The notes beneath the pieces are model-generated. The model was not told where the DNA came from, did no database searches, and was given only the letters and a program-made list of their open reading frames with translations. DNA of 64,000 bases from Streptomyces buecherae (GTDB taxonomy: Bacteria; Actinomycetota; Actinomycetes; Streptomycetales; Streptomycetaceae). The first letter of the stretch is position 1. Each line of letters begins with the position of its first letter. The stretch covers positions 4,310,501 through 4,374,500 of the forward strand of contig NZ_CP060404.1 in assembly GCF_014295035.1 (NCBI RefSeq), in the 5' to 3' direction. Shown here piece by piece: positions 1 to 7,435 of this stretch. Both the position numbers and the translations under genes were made by a program.

Positions 1-516
1 CCGCCGCGCCGGCTGGCCGCTCCCCGCCCCGCTGGCTGGCCGCCTCGCCCCCGGGGCGCCCGGCGGAACGGCCCCCGCACGCTCCGATCGCCGTCGCGTG
101 CCCCCGGGGCCTCGGTTGCCGTGGCGAACCCGGCGTAGCGTCCCCCGGCCCCTCCGCGACTCGCCGCCCACCTCCGCGCCCGCCTCCGGCCCATCGTCGC
201 CGCCCCGGCGCGCGCTCTCCCGCACCGCCCGGCCGGCGTGCCCGACCCTGACGGCCCCCGAGCCACGACCACGGCCCCTTGAACCGGCCCTCACCAGGCC
301 GGCGGCCGTTCCGTCGGGGCATCGCCGGGTACCCGACGTGGTCCGTGGGTGCCAGGCGGAGGCGGTGGACCCGTAGGGGACGGGTCAGGGGAGTACGGGG
401 GCCGTCCGTGCCCCACGGGCTGCCGCGCCGCTCTAGCATCGGGAGTACGAGGGGGAGACCAGCGAAGCAGCGAGATCACGGGATCGAGCAGGGCGAACAG
501 AAAGCAGGGAGCCATC
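1..516. other. GC-rich leader with no supported gene
   Basis: Several reading frames stay open here because the DNA is extremely G+C-rich, but their translations are arginine/proline-rich with no recognisable domain, and none shows a convincing start with a ribosome-binding site. The right end must hold the promoter of the small membrane protein starting at 517. A gene fragment running off the left edge cannot be excluded. Confidence 0.4.
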
Positions 517-738
517 GTGGCCGCGAAGCAGATACTCCAGGGCCTTCCGTGGTGGGTGAAGTGGGTCGTCGTGCCCCTTCTCGTCATCGTGGTCTTCGGC
601 GGTCTGATCACCAGCGTCGTCGGCTTCGTCGCCTGGCTGTTGTTCCGGGCGCTGCTGTTGGTCGCCGTCATCGGTGGCCTGGTCTACGTGGTGCGTAAGT
701 TCACGTCCTCCTCCCGGTCATCGCGCGACGACTGGTAG
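517..738 (+). CDS. Small DUF5326-type membrane protein
   Basis: Predicted 73-residue integral membrane protein. The GTG at 517 follows an AGGGAG ribosome-binding site at the right distance, and the translation becomes membrane-like exactly from this codon; an upstream in-frame extension is basic and unconvincing. Residues 12-35 and 38-60 are two hydrophobic helices, and the C-terminus is Ser/Arg-rich. From memory this resembles the DUF5326 family that sits next to ssgR in Streptomyces, which fits the neighbouring genes. Function is unknown. A 15-bp stretch that includes its stop codon is repeated just downstream (728-742 and 751-765). Confidence 0.75.
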   Translation: MAAKQILQGLPWWVKWVVVPLLVIVVFGGLITSVVGFVAWLLFRALLLVAVIGGLVYVVRKFTSSSRSSRDDW

Positions 739-765
739 GGACGCCGCGCCACGACTGGTAGGGAC
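728..765 (+). repeat. 15-bp direct repeat over a stop codon
   Basis: ACGACTGGTAGGGAC occurs at 728-742 and again at 751-765, a 23-bp period. The first copy contains the stop codon of the small membrane protein gene, so this looks like a local tandem duplication of its 3' end. Confidence 0.8.
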
Positions 766-844
766 CACGGCCCTCCTGGTGCAGACCTTCAACGGCGCGT
801 TCTGGCCCCGGAGATGACGCATTGCGCGGCAACCCACCACTTAC

Positions 845-871
845 CTAACCAGAAGCCCATCTTCCGGTTAG
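845..871. promoter_or_regulatory. 11-bp inverted repeat upstream of ssgR
   Basis: CTAACCAGAAG at 845-855 pairs with CTTCCGGTTAG at 861-871 with a single mismatch around a five-base centre. It lies about 115-145 bp before the ssgR start. It could be an operator for a dimeric regulator or a terminator for the upstream gene. No run of T follows it, and a -10-like TAGAGT overlaps its right arm, so an operator is slightly favoured. Confidence 0.45.
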
Positions 872-987
872 AGTGCGGAAACGTTGCGGTCCGGCCCGAG
901 CCCCGACGGGGCGTGAGTCGGATGACGCAGCGCGGTGGCGGGGGCGGCCCCCGCCCGGCGGGTGTGCGCCCGCCCGCAGCCCTGGGG

Positions 988-1965
988 GTGACTGTGGTGT
1001 CAGCAGGCACGAGACCGCCGCGCCGACCGGTCCACGACACGGGAAAGCACCCGCGTACGCGTACGGCCGACGAACCGCCTCCGCCCCGCGCGCAGGCGGC
1101 TCACACCGCCTCGGAACCGACCCTCATCAGCTCCGTTCAACGCGCGTTACGCCTCCTGGAGGCGGTCGGCGCGCACGAGGACGGGGCGCCCGCCAAGCAG
1201 TTGGCGCGCGAGGCGGGTCTGCCGCTGCCGACCGCCTACCACCTGCTGCGCACCCTCACCCACGAGGGCTACCTCCACCGCGAGAACGGCCTGTTCCGCT
1301 ACGGCGACGCCGTCCGAAGACTCGGCACCGGCCGCGCGGGGCTACCGGCGCCACCCGACCAGCCAGGGAAGCCCGACCGCCAGCCAGGACAGCCCGACCG
1401 CCAGCCAGGACAGCCCGGCAGCCAGCCAGGACAGTCCGGCCTGGTGCCGGGCCCGGCCGACCGCGTTGCCCGCACGGTCGCCGCGCTCGCCGGCGAACTC
1501 GGAGTGGCCGTCTACTTCGCCGTGTACCGCGAGGGTGAGGTGGACGTGCTCGCCACCGCCGACGCGCCCGGGGCGCCAGCGGTCGAAGAGTGGGCCGACT
1601 TCCGGCAGACCGCACACGCGCACGCCATCGGACAGTGCCTGCTGGCCCAGCTCGACGAGGCCGAACGGGCCGACCACTTCGCGCGCTACCCGGTACGGGC
1701 CCTCACCCCCTACTCGGTGCGTGACGAGGCAGGATTCCACCGCCGGTGCGCCGCGAGACGGCCGCTTCAGCCCGTCTGCGAGCGGGAGGAGTACGCGCTC
1801 GGCACGGTCTGCGCGGCCATCCCCCTGATAGCCGGCGAGACGGCGGCGACCTTGGCGGTTTCCACCCCCCTGGCCCGAGCGGAACGACTCCGCCCCGCTG
1901 TCGATTCGCTACGCTCCAGAGTCGGAGCGCTTATCGGCTCCCTGTCGTTCTCTATCAGTATCTGA
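988..1965 (+). CDS. ssgR: SsgR, IclR-family activator of ssgA
   Basis: IclR-type regulator immediately upstream of ssgA, the arrangement of SsgR, which activates ssgA in sporulating Streptomyces. An N-terminal winged helix-turn-helix (about residues 45-105) is followed by an IclR effector domain (about 165-315). Between them lies an unusual Pro/Gln/Gly linker encoded by a 21-bp tandem repeat (1353-1436). The codon at 1147-1149 is TTA, the rare codon read by the bldA tRNA; it is the only in-frame TTA I found in the window, so translation may be developmentally gated. The start is uncertain: GTGs at 988, 994 and 997 follow a GGGGG tract, and the frame is open further upstream (814) but low-complexity. 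Confidence 0.85.
   Translation: MTVVSAGTRPPRRPVHDTGKHPRTRTADEPPPPRAQAAHTASEPTLISSVQRALRLLEAVGAHEDGAPAKQLAREAGLPLPTAYHLLRTLTHEGYLHRENGLFRYGDAVRRLGTGRAGLPAPPDQPGKPDRQPGQPDRQPGQPGSQPGQSGLVPGPADRVARTVAALAGELGVAVYFAVYREGEVDVLATADAPGAPAVEEWADFRQTAHAHAIGQCLLAQLDEAERADHFARYPVRALTPYSVRDEAGFHRRCAARRPLQPVCEREEYALGTVCAAIPLIAGETAATLAVSTPLARAERLRPAVDSLRSRVGALIGSLSFSISI
1353..1436 (+). repeat. Four 21-bp tandem repeats inside ssgR
   Basis: Four consecutive 21-bp units occur at 1353-1373, 1374-1394, 1395-1415 and 1416-1436. Units 2 and 3 are identical and the outer two are degenerate. They encode a seven-residue repeat of the type D-R-Q-P-G-Q-P between the DNA-binding and effector domains. Because the period is a multiple of three, copy-number change would lengthen or shorten the hinge without breaking the frame. 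Confidence 0.9.
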
Positions 1966-1982
1966 AAACTCACTCCTTGTGA

Positions 1983-2040
1983 TCCGCTGGGTGTTAGCGG
2001 ACGATGGCGTCAAGAGGGCCAGGTCGGCTGAAACCTGGCC
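1983..2040 (+). terminator. Two hairpins between ssgR and ssgA
   Basis: TCCGCT at 1983-1988 pairs with AGCGGA at 1996-2001, and GGCCAGGT at 2017-2024 pairs with ACCTGGCC at 2033-2040, both perfect. Together they fill the 102-bp gap between ssgR and ssgA. They could terminate ssgR transcripts or attenuate read-through into ssgA; there is no T-run. Confidence 0.5.
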
Positions 2041-2067
2041 ATTCCCACCGACTCGGGGCGGCGAACG

Positions 2068-2505
2068 ATGCGTGACACAGTCCAGGCAGAGGTGACGATG
2101 ACCTTCCTCGTCTCGGAGGAGCTCTCCTTCCGCATTCCGGTCGATCTCGGCTACGACAAGGCCGATCCTTACGCGGTGCGGTTCACCTTCCACCTTCCCG
2201 GCGATGCCCCCGTGAGCTGGGCGTTCGCCCGTGAGTTGCTCCTCGACGGGCTCTGCGGGCCCATCGGCGAGGGTGACGTGCACATCTGCCCAACTGGCCC
2301 GGACGAACTCTCGGATGTGCTGATCCGGCTCCAAGTCGGCGCCGAGGGAGCCCTGTTCCGGGTCGGCGCGGCCCCGCTGGTGGCCTTCCTGGATCGGACG
2401 GACCGACTGGTTCCGTTCGGTTGCGAGGAGGAGGCGAGCGACCCGGCCTGCAGCCTGGACGCGGTGTTGGACCGCATCCTGGCGGGAGATCGTTACGCAG
2501 GGTGA
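2068..2505 (+). CDS. ssgA: SsgA, sporulation-specific cell division activator
   Basis: 145-residue SsgA-like protein. These actinobacterial proteins control septum-site selection and peptidoglycan remodelling; SsgA itself promotes sporulation septa in aerial hyphae and works with SsgB, which recruits FtsZ. The N-terminal stretch (VQAEVTMTFLVSEELSFRIP) and the central MTFLV, FHLPGDAPV and LVAFLDRTD blocks match my recollection of SsgA closely, and the length is typical. The ATG at 2068 gives the family N-terminus; the ribosome-binding site is weak. The adjacent IclR-type activator and the intergenic hairpins suggest separate, SsgR-dependent transcription. Confidence 0.93.
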   Translation: MRDTVQAEVTMTFLVSEELSFRIPVDLGYDKADPYAVRFTFHLPGDAPVSWAFARELLLDGLCGPIGEGDVHICPTGPDELSDVLIRLQVGAEGALFRVGAAPLVAFLDRTDRLVPFGCEEEASDPACSLDAVLDRILAGDRYAG

Positions 2506-2697
2506 GACGGGGCGCCGCTCACGGTGAGTTGCCTGGACGTTTTTTCGCCTGGGCCCCCGTAGGCGCTACGCACCCGCGCCCCGGCGGTCCTTCGAGCCCC
2601 CCACGCGCCCAAGTGCGTCACCGGCCGCCGGCCCCCGCGCCCGGTCCCCCGGCAGCCCCCGCGCCCGGACCCCGGCGACCCTCGACTCACCTACGCC

Positions 2698-4428
2698 CTA
2701 CTTCGCCCGCCGGCGGCGGCCCTTCCCGCGCCCCGGCAGCCCCGCGCCACGCCCGGCCGGCGCGCTCGGTCCGGGACCGGCGTTCGGCGCCGGAGCGGGA
2801 GCGGGAGCGGCACCGCCGTCAGCCCGCCGGCCGACCGACGCGCCGGCCCCGCGCCCCGCGCCCGCCGAGCGCGACCCGCCCGCCGAGCCCGCCCGGCCGG
2901 ACGCCGCGGCCGGCACGCTCGCCGGCGTACGGTCCGCGGAGACGACCAGCGCCGCGAGCAGGGTGGTCACCGGTACCGAGGCCACCAGGCCGATGCTGCC
3001 GACCAGCGTCCGCACGATCTCCTCGGCGACGATCTCGCTGGTCGCGACCGTGCTCACGCCGCTGTCCGCGATCGAGAACAGCAGCAGCAGCGGCAGCGCG
3101 GCGCCCGCGTAGGCCAGGACCAGCGTGTTGACCACCGACGCGATGTGGTCCCGCCCGATGCGCATGGCCGCCGCGTACAAAGTGCGCCAGTGCGCCGACG
3201 GGTCGGCCTCCTTGAGTTCCCACACCGCCGAGGTCTGGGTGACGGTCACGTCGTCGAGGACGCCGAGCGAGCCGATGATGACGCCGGCGAGCAGCAGGCC
3301 CTGGATCTCGATGTCGGGGTAGAGCCCGTGCACCAGGCCGGTCTGGTCGTCGGTGTTGCCGGTCAGGTGGGCCCAGCCGATGAACAGCGAGCCGAGCAGG
3401 CCGATCAGCAGCAGCGAGATCAGCGTGCCGAGCACCGCGACGGAGGTCCTGGCGGTCAGCCCGTGACACATGTACAGCGCGACCAGCATGATCGCGCTGC
3501 CCCCGACCACCGCCACCACCAACGGGTTCGAACCCGCCAGGATCGCGGGCAGGATGAACAGCGTCAGCACGCCGAAGCTGATCGCGAGCGCCACCAGCGC
3601 GAACACCCCGCGCAGCCGGCCCACCGCCACCACGGCCAGCGCGAACAGCCCGGCCAGCAACGCCATCGGCATCTCCCGGTCGACGTCGGAGACCGAGTAC
3701 TGCAGGTCCTTGGGCGCCTTGGGCGCGTACGCCAGGATGAGCTTCTGGCCCTTCTCGTACTGCCGGGACGCGGACGGCTGCACGATCTCGGGGAACGTAC
3801 GGCCCTTGTCCTTGCCCGACGTCACCTCGATCGTGGCCTTCTCGCACATCTCGTCCTTGGCCGCGCCGCCCGCCGCCGGGTCGCCCGACTGCTGGCCGGG
3901 CGGGGGCTGTTGCGGCTGGGCGTGCACGTCCGCGCACCGCACCTGGTCGATCCGCACCACCCGACCCGACTCGGTCGTCCGGTCGAAGCCGAGGCCCGAA
4001 TCGCCCTTGTGGCCCGGCGCCCCGCCCGGCCACAGCACGGCGAGCCCGACCGCGACCGCCACGCTGAACGGGATGAGCACCGCCGCGATCACCTTGCGCA
4101 GGTGCCGCGACACCGGAGCGGCGGGACCGTGCCCGTGGCTGTGCCCATGCCCGTGCCCGTGCCCGTGCCCATGGCCACGACCGTGCCCGTGTCCGCTGCC
4201 GGACCCGGACCCGGGCTCGTGGTCCGACCCGTGGTCGTGGCCGGCGGGTTCGGCGTCGAACCCGGCGCCACCCGCGGGCCGTCCGCCGTCCGCGCCCGGC
4301 TCCGCGGGGCCGGGCGGTGGGGACGACGGTGGCGGTGGGGGGAGGCCGGGGCCGGGTGGCTGCCCGGGGGCGGGCGGCCCGACGTGGGGGTGTGGCCGCC
4401 GCTGGGGCCCTGGCTCGGTGGGAGTCAT
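2698..4428 (-). CDS. YibE/F-like membrane protein, His-rich N-terminus
   Basis: 576-residue protein of the YibE/F family, multi-pass proteins of unknown function often found between ssgA and thiC in Streptomyces. After a Pro-rich N-terminus comes a run of alternating Gly-His residues (about 75-100), then one membrane helix, a soluble extracytoplasmic domain, about seven further helices, and a Gly/Arg/Ala-rich basic tail. The DDVTVTQ segment between helices is a recognisable family block. The His-rich stretch looks able to bind Zn, Ni or Cu (inference). The ATG at 4428 was chosen because upstream in-frame codons overlap the divergent thiC leader and give non-protein-like sequence. It is divergent from thiC. 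Confidence 0.8.
   Translation of the reverse strand: MTPTEPGPQRRPHPHVGPPAPGQPPGPGLPPPPPSSPPPGPAEPGADGGRPAGGAGFDAEPAGHDHGSDHEPGSGSGSGHGHGRGHGHGHGHGHGHSHGHGPAAPVSRHLRKVIAAVLIPFSVAVAVGLAVLWPGGAPGHKGDSGLGFDRTTESGRVVRIDQVRCADVHAQPQQPPPGQQSGDPAAGGAAKDEMCEKATIEVTSGKDKGRTFPEIVQPSASRQYEKGQKLILAYAPKAPKDLQYSVSDVDREMPMALLAGLFALAVVAVGRLRGVFALVALAISFGVLTLFILPAILAGSNPLVVAVVGGSAIMLVALYMCHGLTARTSVAVLGTLISLLLIGLLGSLFIGWAHLTGNTDDQTGLVHGLYPDIEIQGLLLAGVIIGSLGVLDDVTVTQTSAVWELKEADPSAHWRTLYAAAMRIGRDHIASVVNTLVLAYAGAALPLLLLFSIADSGVSTVATSEIVAEEIVRTLVGSIGLVASVPVTTLLAALVVSADRTPASVPAAASGRAGSAGGSRSAGAGRGAGASVGRRADGGAAPAPAPAPNAGPGPSAPAGRGAGLPGRGKGRRRRAK
4126..4200. repeat. Short-period repeat encoding Gly-His run
   Basis: A six-base period (variants of CCCGTG/CCCATG) runs through this stretch and encodes the alternating Gly-His segment of the YibE/F-like protein on the minus strand. 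The period keeps the reading frame. Confidence 0.7.
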
Positions 4429-4499
4429 GGTCCGATCATCGCAAGGCCCCCTGGCCCAATCCGCCGGGGAGCGGCTAGCGTGGTGGCACCTTTGCAATC

Positions 4500-4633
4500 G
4501 CGGGAGCTCGGAGCACCGGGCTGAGAGGACGCTGACCTCCGTACGGGACGACCGGTCGACACCGGCGAACCGCCAGCGGAAACGGCTGCGTCGACCGCCG
4601 AACCTGTTACCGGGTAATGCCGGCGTAGGGAGT
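4500..4633 (+). promoter_or_regulatory. TPP (thi-box) riboswitch of thiC
   Basis: The thi-box hallmarks appear in order: a GGGAGCTCGGAGCACC opening, CTGAGAG at 4521-4527, GAACCTG at 4600-4606, and a CCGGGTAATGCCGGCGTAGG closing block ending just before the ribosome-binding site GGGAGTAG. GGTCGAC (4554-4560) pairs with GTCGACC (4590-4596), forming a long optional P3-type arm. In this class, thiamine pyrophosphate binding represses thiC expression; because the closing helix abuts the ribosome-binding site, translational control is likely. A TAGCGT -10-like hexamer lies at 4476-4481. Confidence 0.93.
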
Positions 4634-4640
4634 AGGTCTC

Positions 4641-6431
4641 ATGACCGCATCTGACGCACACACGCCTGCCTCCGTTGAGGCGAACGACACCGACGGCACG
4701 CCGCGCGACATCGGATGGCACAAGGGCTATCTGAGCGGCTCACGCCCCGACCTGCGGGTACCGGTGCGGCGAGTGCACCTCACCAACGGCCGAGACGTCA
4801 CGCTGTACGACACCTCGGGCCCGTACACCGATCCGAACATCGACACCGACGTGCGGCGCGGGCTGCCGCCGCTGCGCGAGAACTGGATCATCGGCCGCGG
4901 CGACACCGAGGAGTACGCCGGCCGGCCGCTGCGCCCCGAGGACGACGGCATCAAGCACACCTCGCCGCGCGGCGGGCTCAAGAACCTCGACGCGGTCTTC
5001 CCGGGCCGCCCCCGCCAGCCCCGCCGGGGCCGCGACGGACAGGCCGTCACCCAACTCGCGTACGCGCGCCGCGGCGAGGTCACGCCGGAGATGGAGTACG
5101 TCGCGCTGCGCGAGAACGTCTCCCCCGAGGTGGTCCGCGAGGAGATCGCCGCGGGCCGCGCGGTGCTGCCGGCCAACGTCAACCACCCGGAGATCGAGCC
5201 GATGATCATCGGCAAGCGGTTCCTGGTGAAGGTCAACGCCAACATCGGCAACTCGGCCGTCACCTCCTCCATCGAGGAGGAGGTGGAGAAGATGACCTGG
5301 GCGACCCGCTGGGGCGCGGACACGGTCATGGACCTGTCCACCGGCCGCAACATCCACACCACCCGCGAGTGGGTGCTGCGCAACTCCCCCGTGCCGATCG
5401 GCACCGTGCCGCTCTACCAGGCCCTGGAGAAGGTGGACGGCCGGGCCGAGGAGCTGAGCTGGGAGATCTACAAGGACACCATCATCGAGCAGGCCGAACA
5501 GGGCGTCGACTACATGACGGTGCACGCGGGCGTGCTGCTGCGGTACGTGCCGCTCACCGCCCGCCGCAAGACCGGCATCGTCTCGCGCGGCGGCTCGATC
5601 ATGGCGGCCTGGTGCCTCGCGCACCACAAGGAGAGCTTCCTCTACGAGAACTTCGAGGAACTGTGCGACATCCTCGCGGCGTACGACGTCACGTTCTCGC
5701 TCGGCGACGGGCTGCGCCCCGGCTCCATCGCGGACGCCAACGACGAGGCGCAGTTCGCCGAGCTGAAGACGCTCGGTGAGCTGAACTCCATCGCCAAGCG
5801 GCACCACGTGCAGACCATGATCGAGGGCCCGGGCCACGTCCCGATGCACAAGATCAAGGAAAACATCGACCTCCAGCAGGAGATCTGCGAGGAGGCCCCG
5901 TTCTACACGCTCGGCCCCCTGACCACGGACATCGCGCCCGCGTACGACCACATCACCTCGGGCATCGGCGCCGCGATGATCGCCTGGTGGGGCACCGCGA
6001 TGCTGTGCTACGTCACGCCCAAGGAGCACCTGGGCCTGCCGGACCGCGACGACGTGAAGACCGGCGTCATCACGTACAAGATCGCCGCCCACGCCGCCGA
6101 CCTGGCCAAGGGGCACCCCGGCGCCCAGGAATGGGACGACGCGCTCTCCGACGCGCGGTTCGAGTTCCGCTGGGAGGACCAGTTCAACCTGGCCCTCGAC
6201 CCGGACACGGCCCGCGCCTTCCACGACGAGACCCTGCCGGCCGAGCCCGCCAAGACGGCGCACTTCTGCTCGATGTGCGGGCCGAAGTTCTGCTCGATGA
6301 AGATCTCTCAGGACATCCGCCGCGAGCACGGCGGCGCTCTGGACGCCGCCGTGGCCGAGGCCGGGATGGCGGAGAAGTCCCGGGAGTTCGCCGCCGCCGG
6401 CAACCGGGTATACCTGCCGATCGCCGACTGA
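4641..6431 (+). CDS. thiC: ThiC, phosphomethylpyrimidine synthase
   Basis: 596-residue radical-SAM enzyme that converts 5-aminoimidazole ribotide to hydroxymethylpyrimidine phosphate, the pyrimidine branch of thiamine biosynthesis, in the cytoplasm. The cluster motif C-x2-C-x4-C is complete at residues 543, 546 and 551 near the C-terminus, and the family core (GNSAVTSSIEEEVEKM, EGPGHVPMHK) is intact. The length is normal. ATG 4641 lies 6-13 bases after GGGAGTAG at the end of the riboswitch. The last 143 bp (6289-6431) are repeated at 7223-7365 downstream of vapBC. A strong hairpin terminator follows at 6445-6481. Confidence 0.98.
   Translation: MTASDAHTPASVEANDTDGTPRDIGWHKGYLSGSRPDLRVPVRRVHLTNGRDVTLYDTSGPYTDPNIDTDVRRGLPPLRENWIIGRGDTEEYAGRPLRPEDDGIKHTSPRGGLKNLDAVFPGRPRQPRRGRDGQAVTQLAYARRGEVTPEMEYVALRENVSPEVVREEIAAGRAVLPANVNHPEIEPMIIGKRFLVKVNANIGNSAVTSSIEEEVEKMTWATRWGADTVMDLSTGRNIHTTREWVLRNSPVPIGTVPLYQALEKVDGRAEELSWEIYKDTIIEQAEQGVDYMTVHAGVLLRYVPLTARRKTGIVSRGGSIMAAWCLAHHKESFLYENFEELCDILAAYDVTFSLGDGLRPGSIADANDEAQFAELKTLGELNSIAKRHHVQTMIEGPGHVPMHKIKENIDLQQEICEEAPFYTLGPLTTDIAPAYDHITSGIGAAMIAWWGTAMLCYVTPKEHLGLPDRDDVKTGVITYKIAAHAADLAKGHPGAQEWDDALSDARFEFRWEDQFNLALDPDTARAFHDETLPAEPAKTAHFCSMCGPKFCSMKISQDIRREHGGALDAAVAEAGMAEKSREFAAAGNRVYLPIAD
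6289..6431 (+). repeat. thiC 3'-end repeat, left copy
   Basis: This stretch inside thiC, ending exactly at its stop codon, matches 7223-7365 with six mismatches and no gaps by hand alignment (constant offset of 934 bp). Similarity is lost directly after the stop codon. Confidence 0.93.
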
Positions 6432-6444
6432 CCCACCATCCCCT

Positions 6445-6481
6445 CCGAGCGCCGTTCCGACCCACCCGGGACGGCGCTCGG
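6445..6481 (+). terminator. Hairpin terminator after thiC
   Basis: CCGAGCGCCGTTCC at 6445-6458 pairs with GGGACGGCGCTCGG at 6468-6481 with one mismatch, 13 bp after the thiC stop. There is no T-run, which is common for Streptomyces terminators. Confidence 0.75.
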
Positions 6482-6514
6482 GCGCGTTCACGGGCCGGGA
6501 TCGGGCGGCCGTTG

Positions 6515-6544
6515 TTATATTCAAAGGTGCTGTTGGTCTTATAT
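6515..6544 (+). promoter_or_regulatory. vapBC promoter/operator region
   Basis: An A+T-rich island in otherwise G+C-rich DNA holds TTATAT at 6515-6520 and again at 6539-6544, inside longer similar decamers 24 bp apart. The second copy lies just before the vapB ribosome-binding site GCGGAGGC. Antitoxin binding sites with repeated half-sites at the promoter are usual for vapBC autoregulation; the assignment here is inference. Confidence 0.45.
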
Positions 6545-6557
6545 AGCGGAGGCAAAT

Positions 6558-6779
6558 ATGAGCGTGACCACCATCGACCTGGACGACGACGCCCTCGCGA
6601 AGGCCCTCCGCTTCTCCGGGGGCGCGACCAAGAAGGAGGTGGTGAACGAGGCCCTGCGCGAGTACGCCGAGAGACACGAGCGGGCCGCCCGGCGGGCTCG
6701 GCACTTCCAGGCCGCTCAGGAGTGGGACTACGAGGGGTGGCAGGAGCGCCATGAGGCCGAGAAGCGGAGGGGTGGATGA
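6558..6779 (+). CDS. vapB: VapB-type antitoxin
   Basis: 73-residue protein of the short VapB/AHK-type antitoxin class. The N-terminal ribbon-helix-helix segment reads VTTIDLDDDALAKALRFSG followed by TKKEVVNEALREYAERH, and a charged C-terminal tail with EWDYEGWQERHE would wrap the toxin. ATG 6558 follows GCGGAGGC. Its stop overlaps the toxin ATG by four bases, giving tight translational coupling. It should neutralise the adjacent PIN-domain toxin and, with it, repress their promoter. The pair sits between two copies of the thiC 3' end, suggesting it was acquired as a unit. Confidence 0.88.
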   Translation: MSVTTIDLDDDALAKALRFSGGATKKEVVNEALREYAERHERAARRARHFQAAQEWDYEGWQERHEAEKRRGG

Positions 6780-7195
6780 TCCGCTACCTCGCGGACTCGA
6801 CCGCCGTGTGGCGGCTGTCGCGCGAAGAGCACCTGAACGACGCGTGGGGTGAGGACATCGATCTCCGTGTCATCGGCTCGTGTGCTCCCCAGCGCACCGA
6901 GTTCCGTCGCTCCGCCCGCAACCTCGCCCACTACGAACAGATGGGCGAGATGTTCGCCGACCTGTATCCCGATGTGCCCCTGCCGAAGAACACGTGGGGC
7001 TGGATCGAGTCCGCCCAGTTCAGGCTCGCCCAGAGCGGTGGAGCTGTCCGGGCGCTGTCGACCGTCGATCTGATGATCTGCGCCACCGCGGCCCACCACG
7101 GGTTGATCGTGCTGCACGACGACAACGGCTTCGCCACCGCTGCTGGGGTGCTGACCGACGTCCTCCAACGCAGCGTCCGCGACGCTCCGCGCTAG
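6776..7195 (+). CDS. vapC: VapC-type PIN-domain ribonuclease toxin
   Basis: 139-residue PIN-domain protein. The four acidic metal-binding positions are present: D7 (LADST), E42 (QRTEF), D98 (VDLM) and D115/D116 (LHDDNGF), so it should be an active Mg-dependent RNase. VapC toxins cleave tRNA or rRNA when freed from VapB. Length and start are typical. It overlaps vapB by four bases. Shortly after its stop the DNA becomes the second copy of the thiC 3' end (7223 onward). Confidence 0.88.
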   Translation: MIRYLADSTAVWRLSREEHLNDAWGEDIDLRVIGSCAPQRTEFRRSARNLAHYEQMGEMFADLYPDVPLPKNTWGWIESAQFRLAQSGGAVRALSTVDLMICATAAHHGLIVLHDDNGFATAAGVLTDVLQRSVRDAPR

Positions 7196-7222
7196 CTCGT
7201 CGTGTGGTGCTTTCCACCATGC

Positions 7223-7365
7223 TCTGCTCGATATAGATCTCCCAGTACATCCGCCGCGAGCACGGCGGCGCTCTGGATGCCGCCGTGGCCGAGGCCGGGA
7301 TGGCGGAGAAGTCCCGGGAGTTCGCCGCCGCCGGCAACCGGGTCTACCTGCCGATCGCCGACTGA
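7223..7365 (+). pseudogene. Partial second copy of thiC 3' end
   Basis: A gapless, about 96% identical copy of the last 143 bp of thiC, ending at the same stop codon. In the thiC frame it contains a TAG at 7233-7235, where intact thiC reads the ATG of its final CSMK block, and it has no start, so it is not expressed as ThiC. It brackets the vapBC pair together with the intact thiC end. It may be the right-hand scar of an integration into thiC, the original thiC end displaced by incoming DNA, or one arm of a tandem duplication. Confidence 0.9.
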
Positions 7366-7402
7366 GCCGACGCCGTGACAGGGCCCCGGGACGCCACGAC
7401 CA

Positions 7403-7435
7403 GGCCCCGACCGCCGCTACCGCGCGGTCGGGGCC
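7403..7435. terminator. Hairpin terminator after thiC fragment
   Basis: GGCCCCGACCGC at 7403-7414 pairs perfectly with GCGGTCGGGGCC at 7424-7435. It lies 38 bp after the stop of the thiC remnant and downstream of the leftward amidotransferase gene, so it could act in both directions. It may be the ancestral thiC terminator. Confidence 0.7.

Noticed and set aside
4740..6752. 670-codon open frame antisense to thiC
   Set aside because: It is a high-GC shadow: Arg/Gly/Asp-rich, no domains, and opposite a certain gene.
6432..7222. Complete integrative element or prophage
   Set aside because: No integrase, excisionase or transposase gene fits in the 790 bp between the repeats; only vapBC is present, so at most a remnant.
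7223..7365. A second functional thiC
   Set aside because: Only the last 143 bp are present, with an in-frame TAG and no start.
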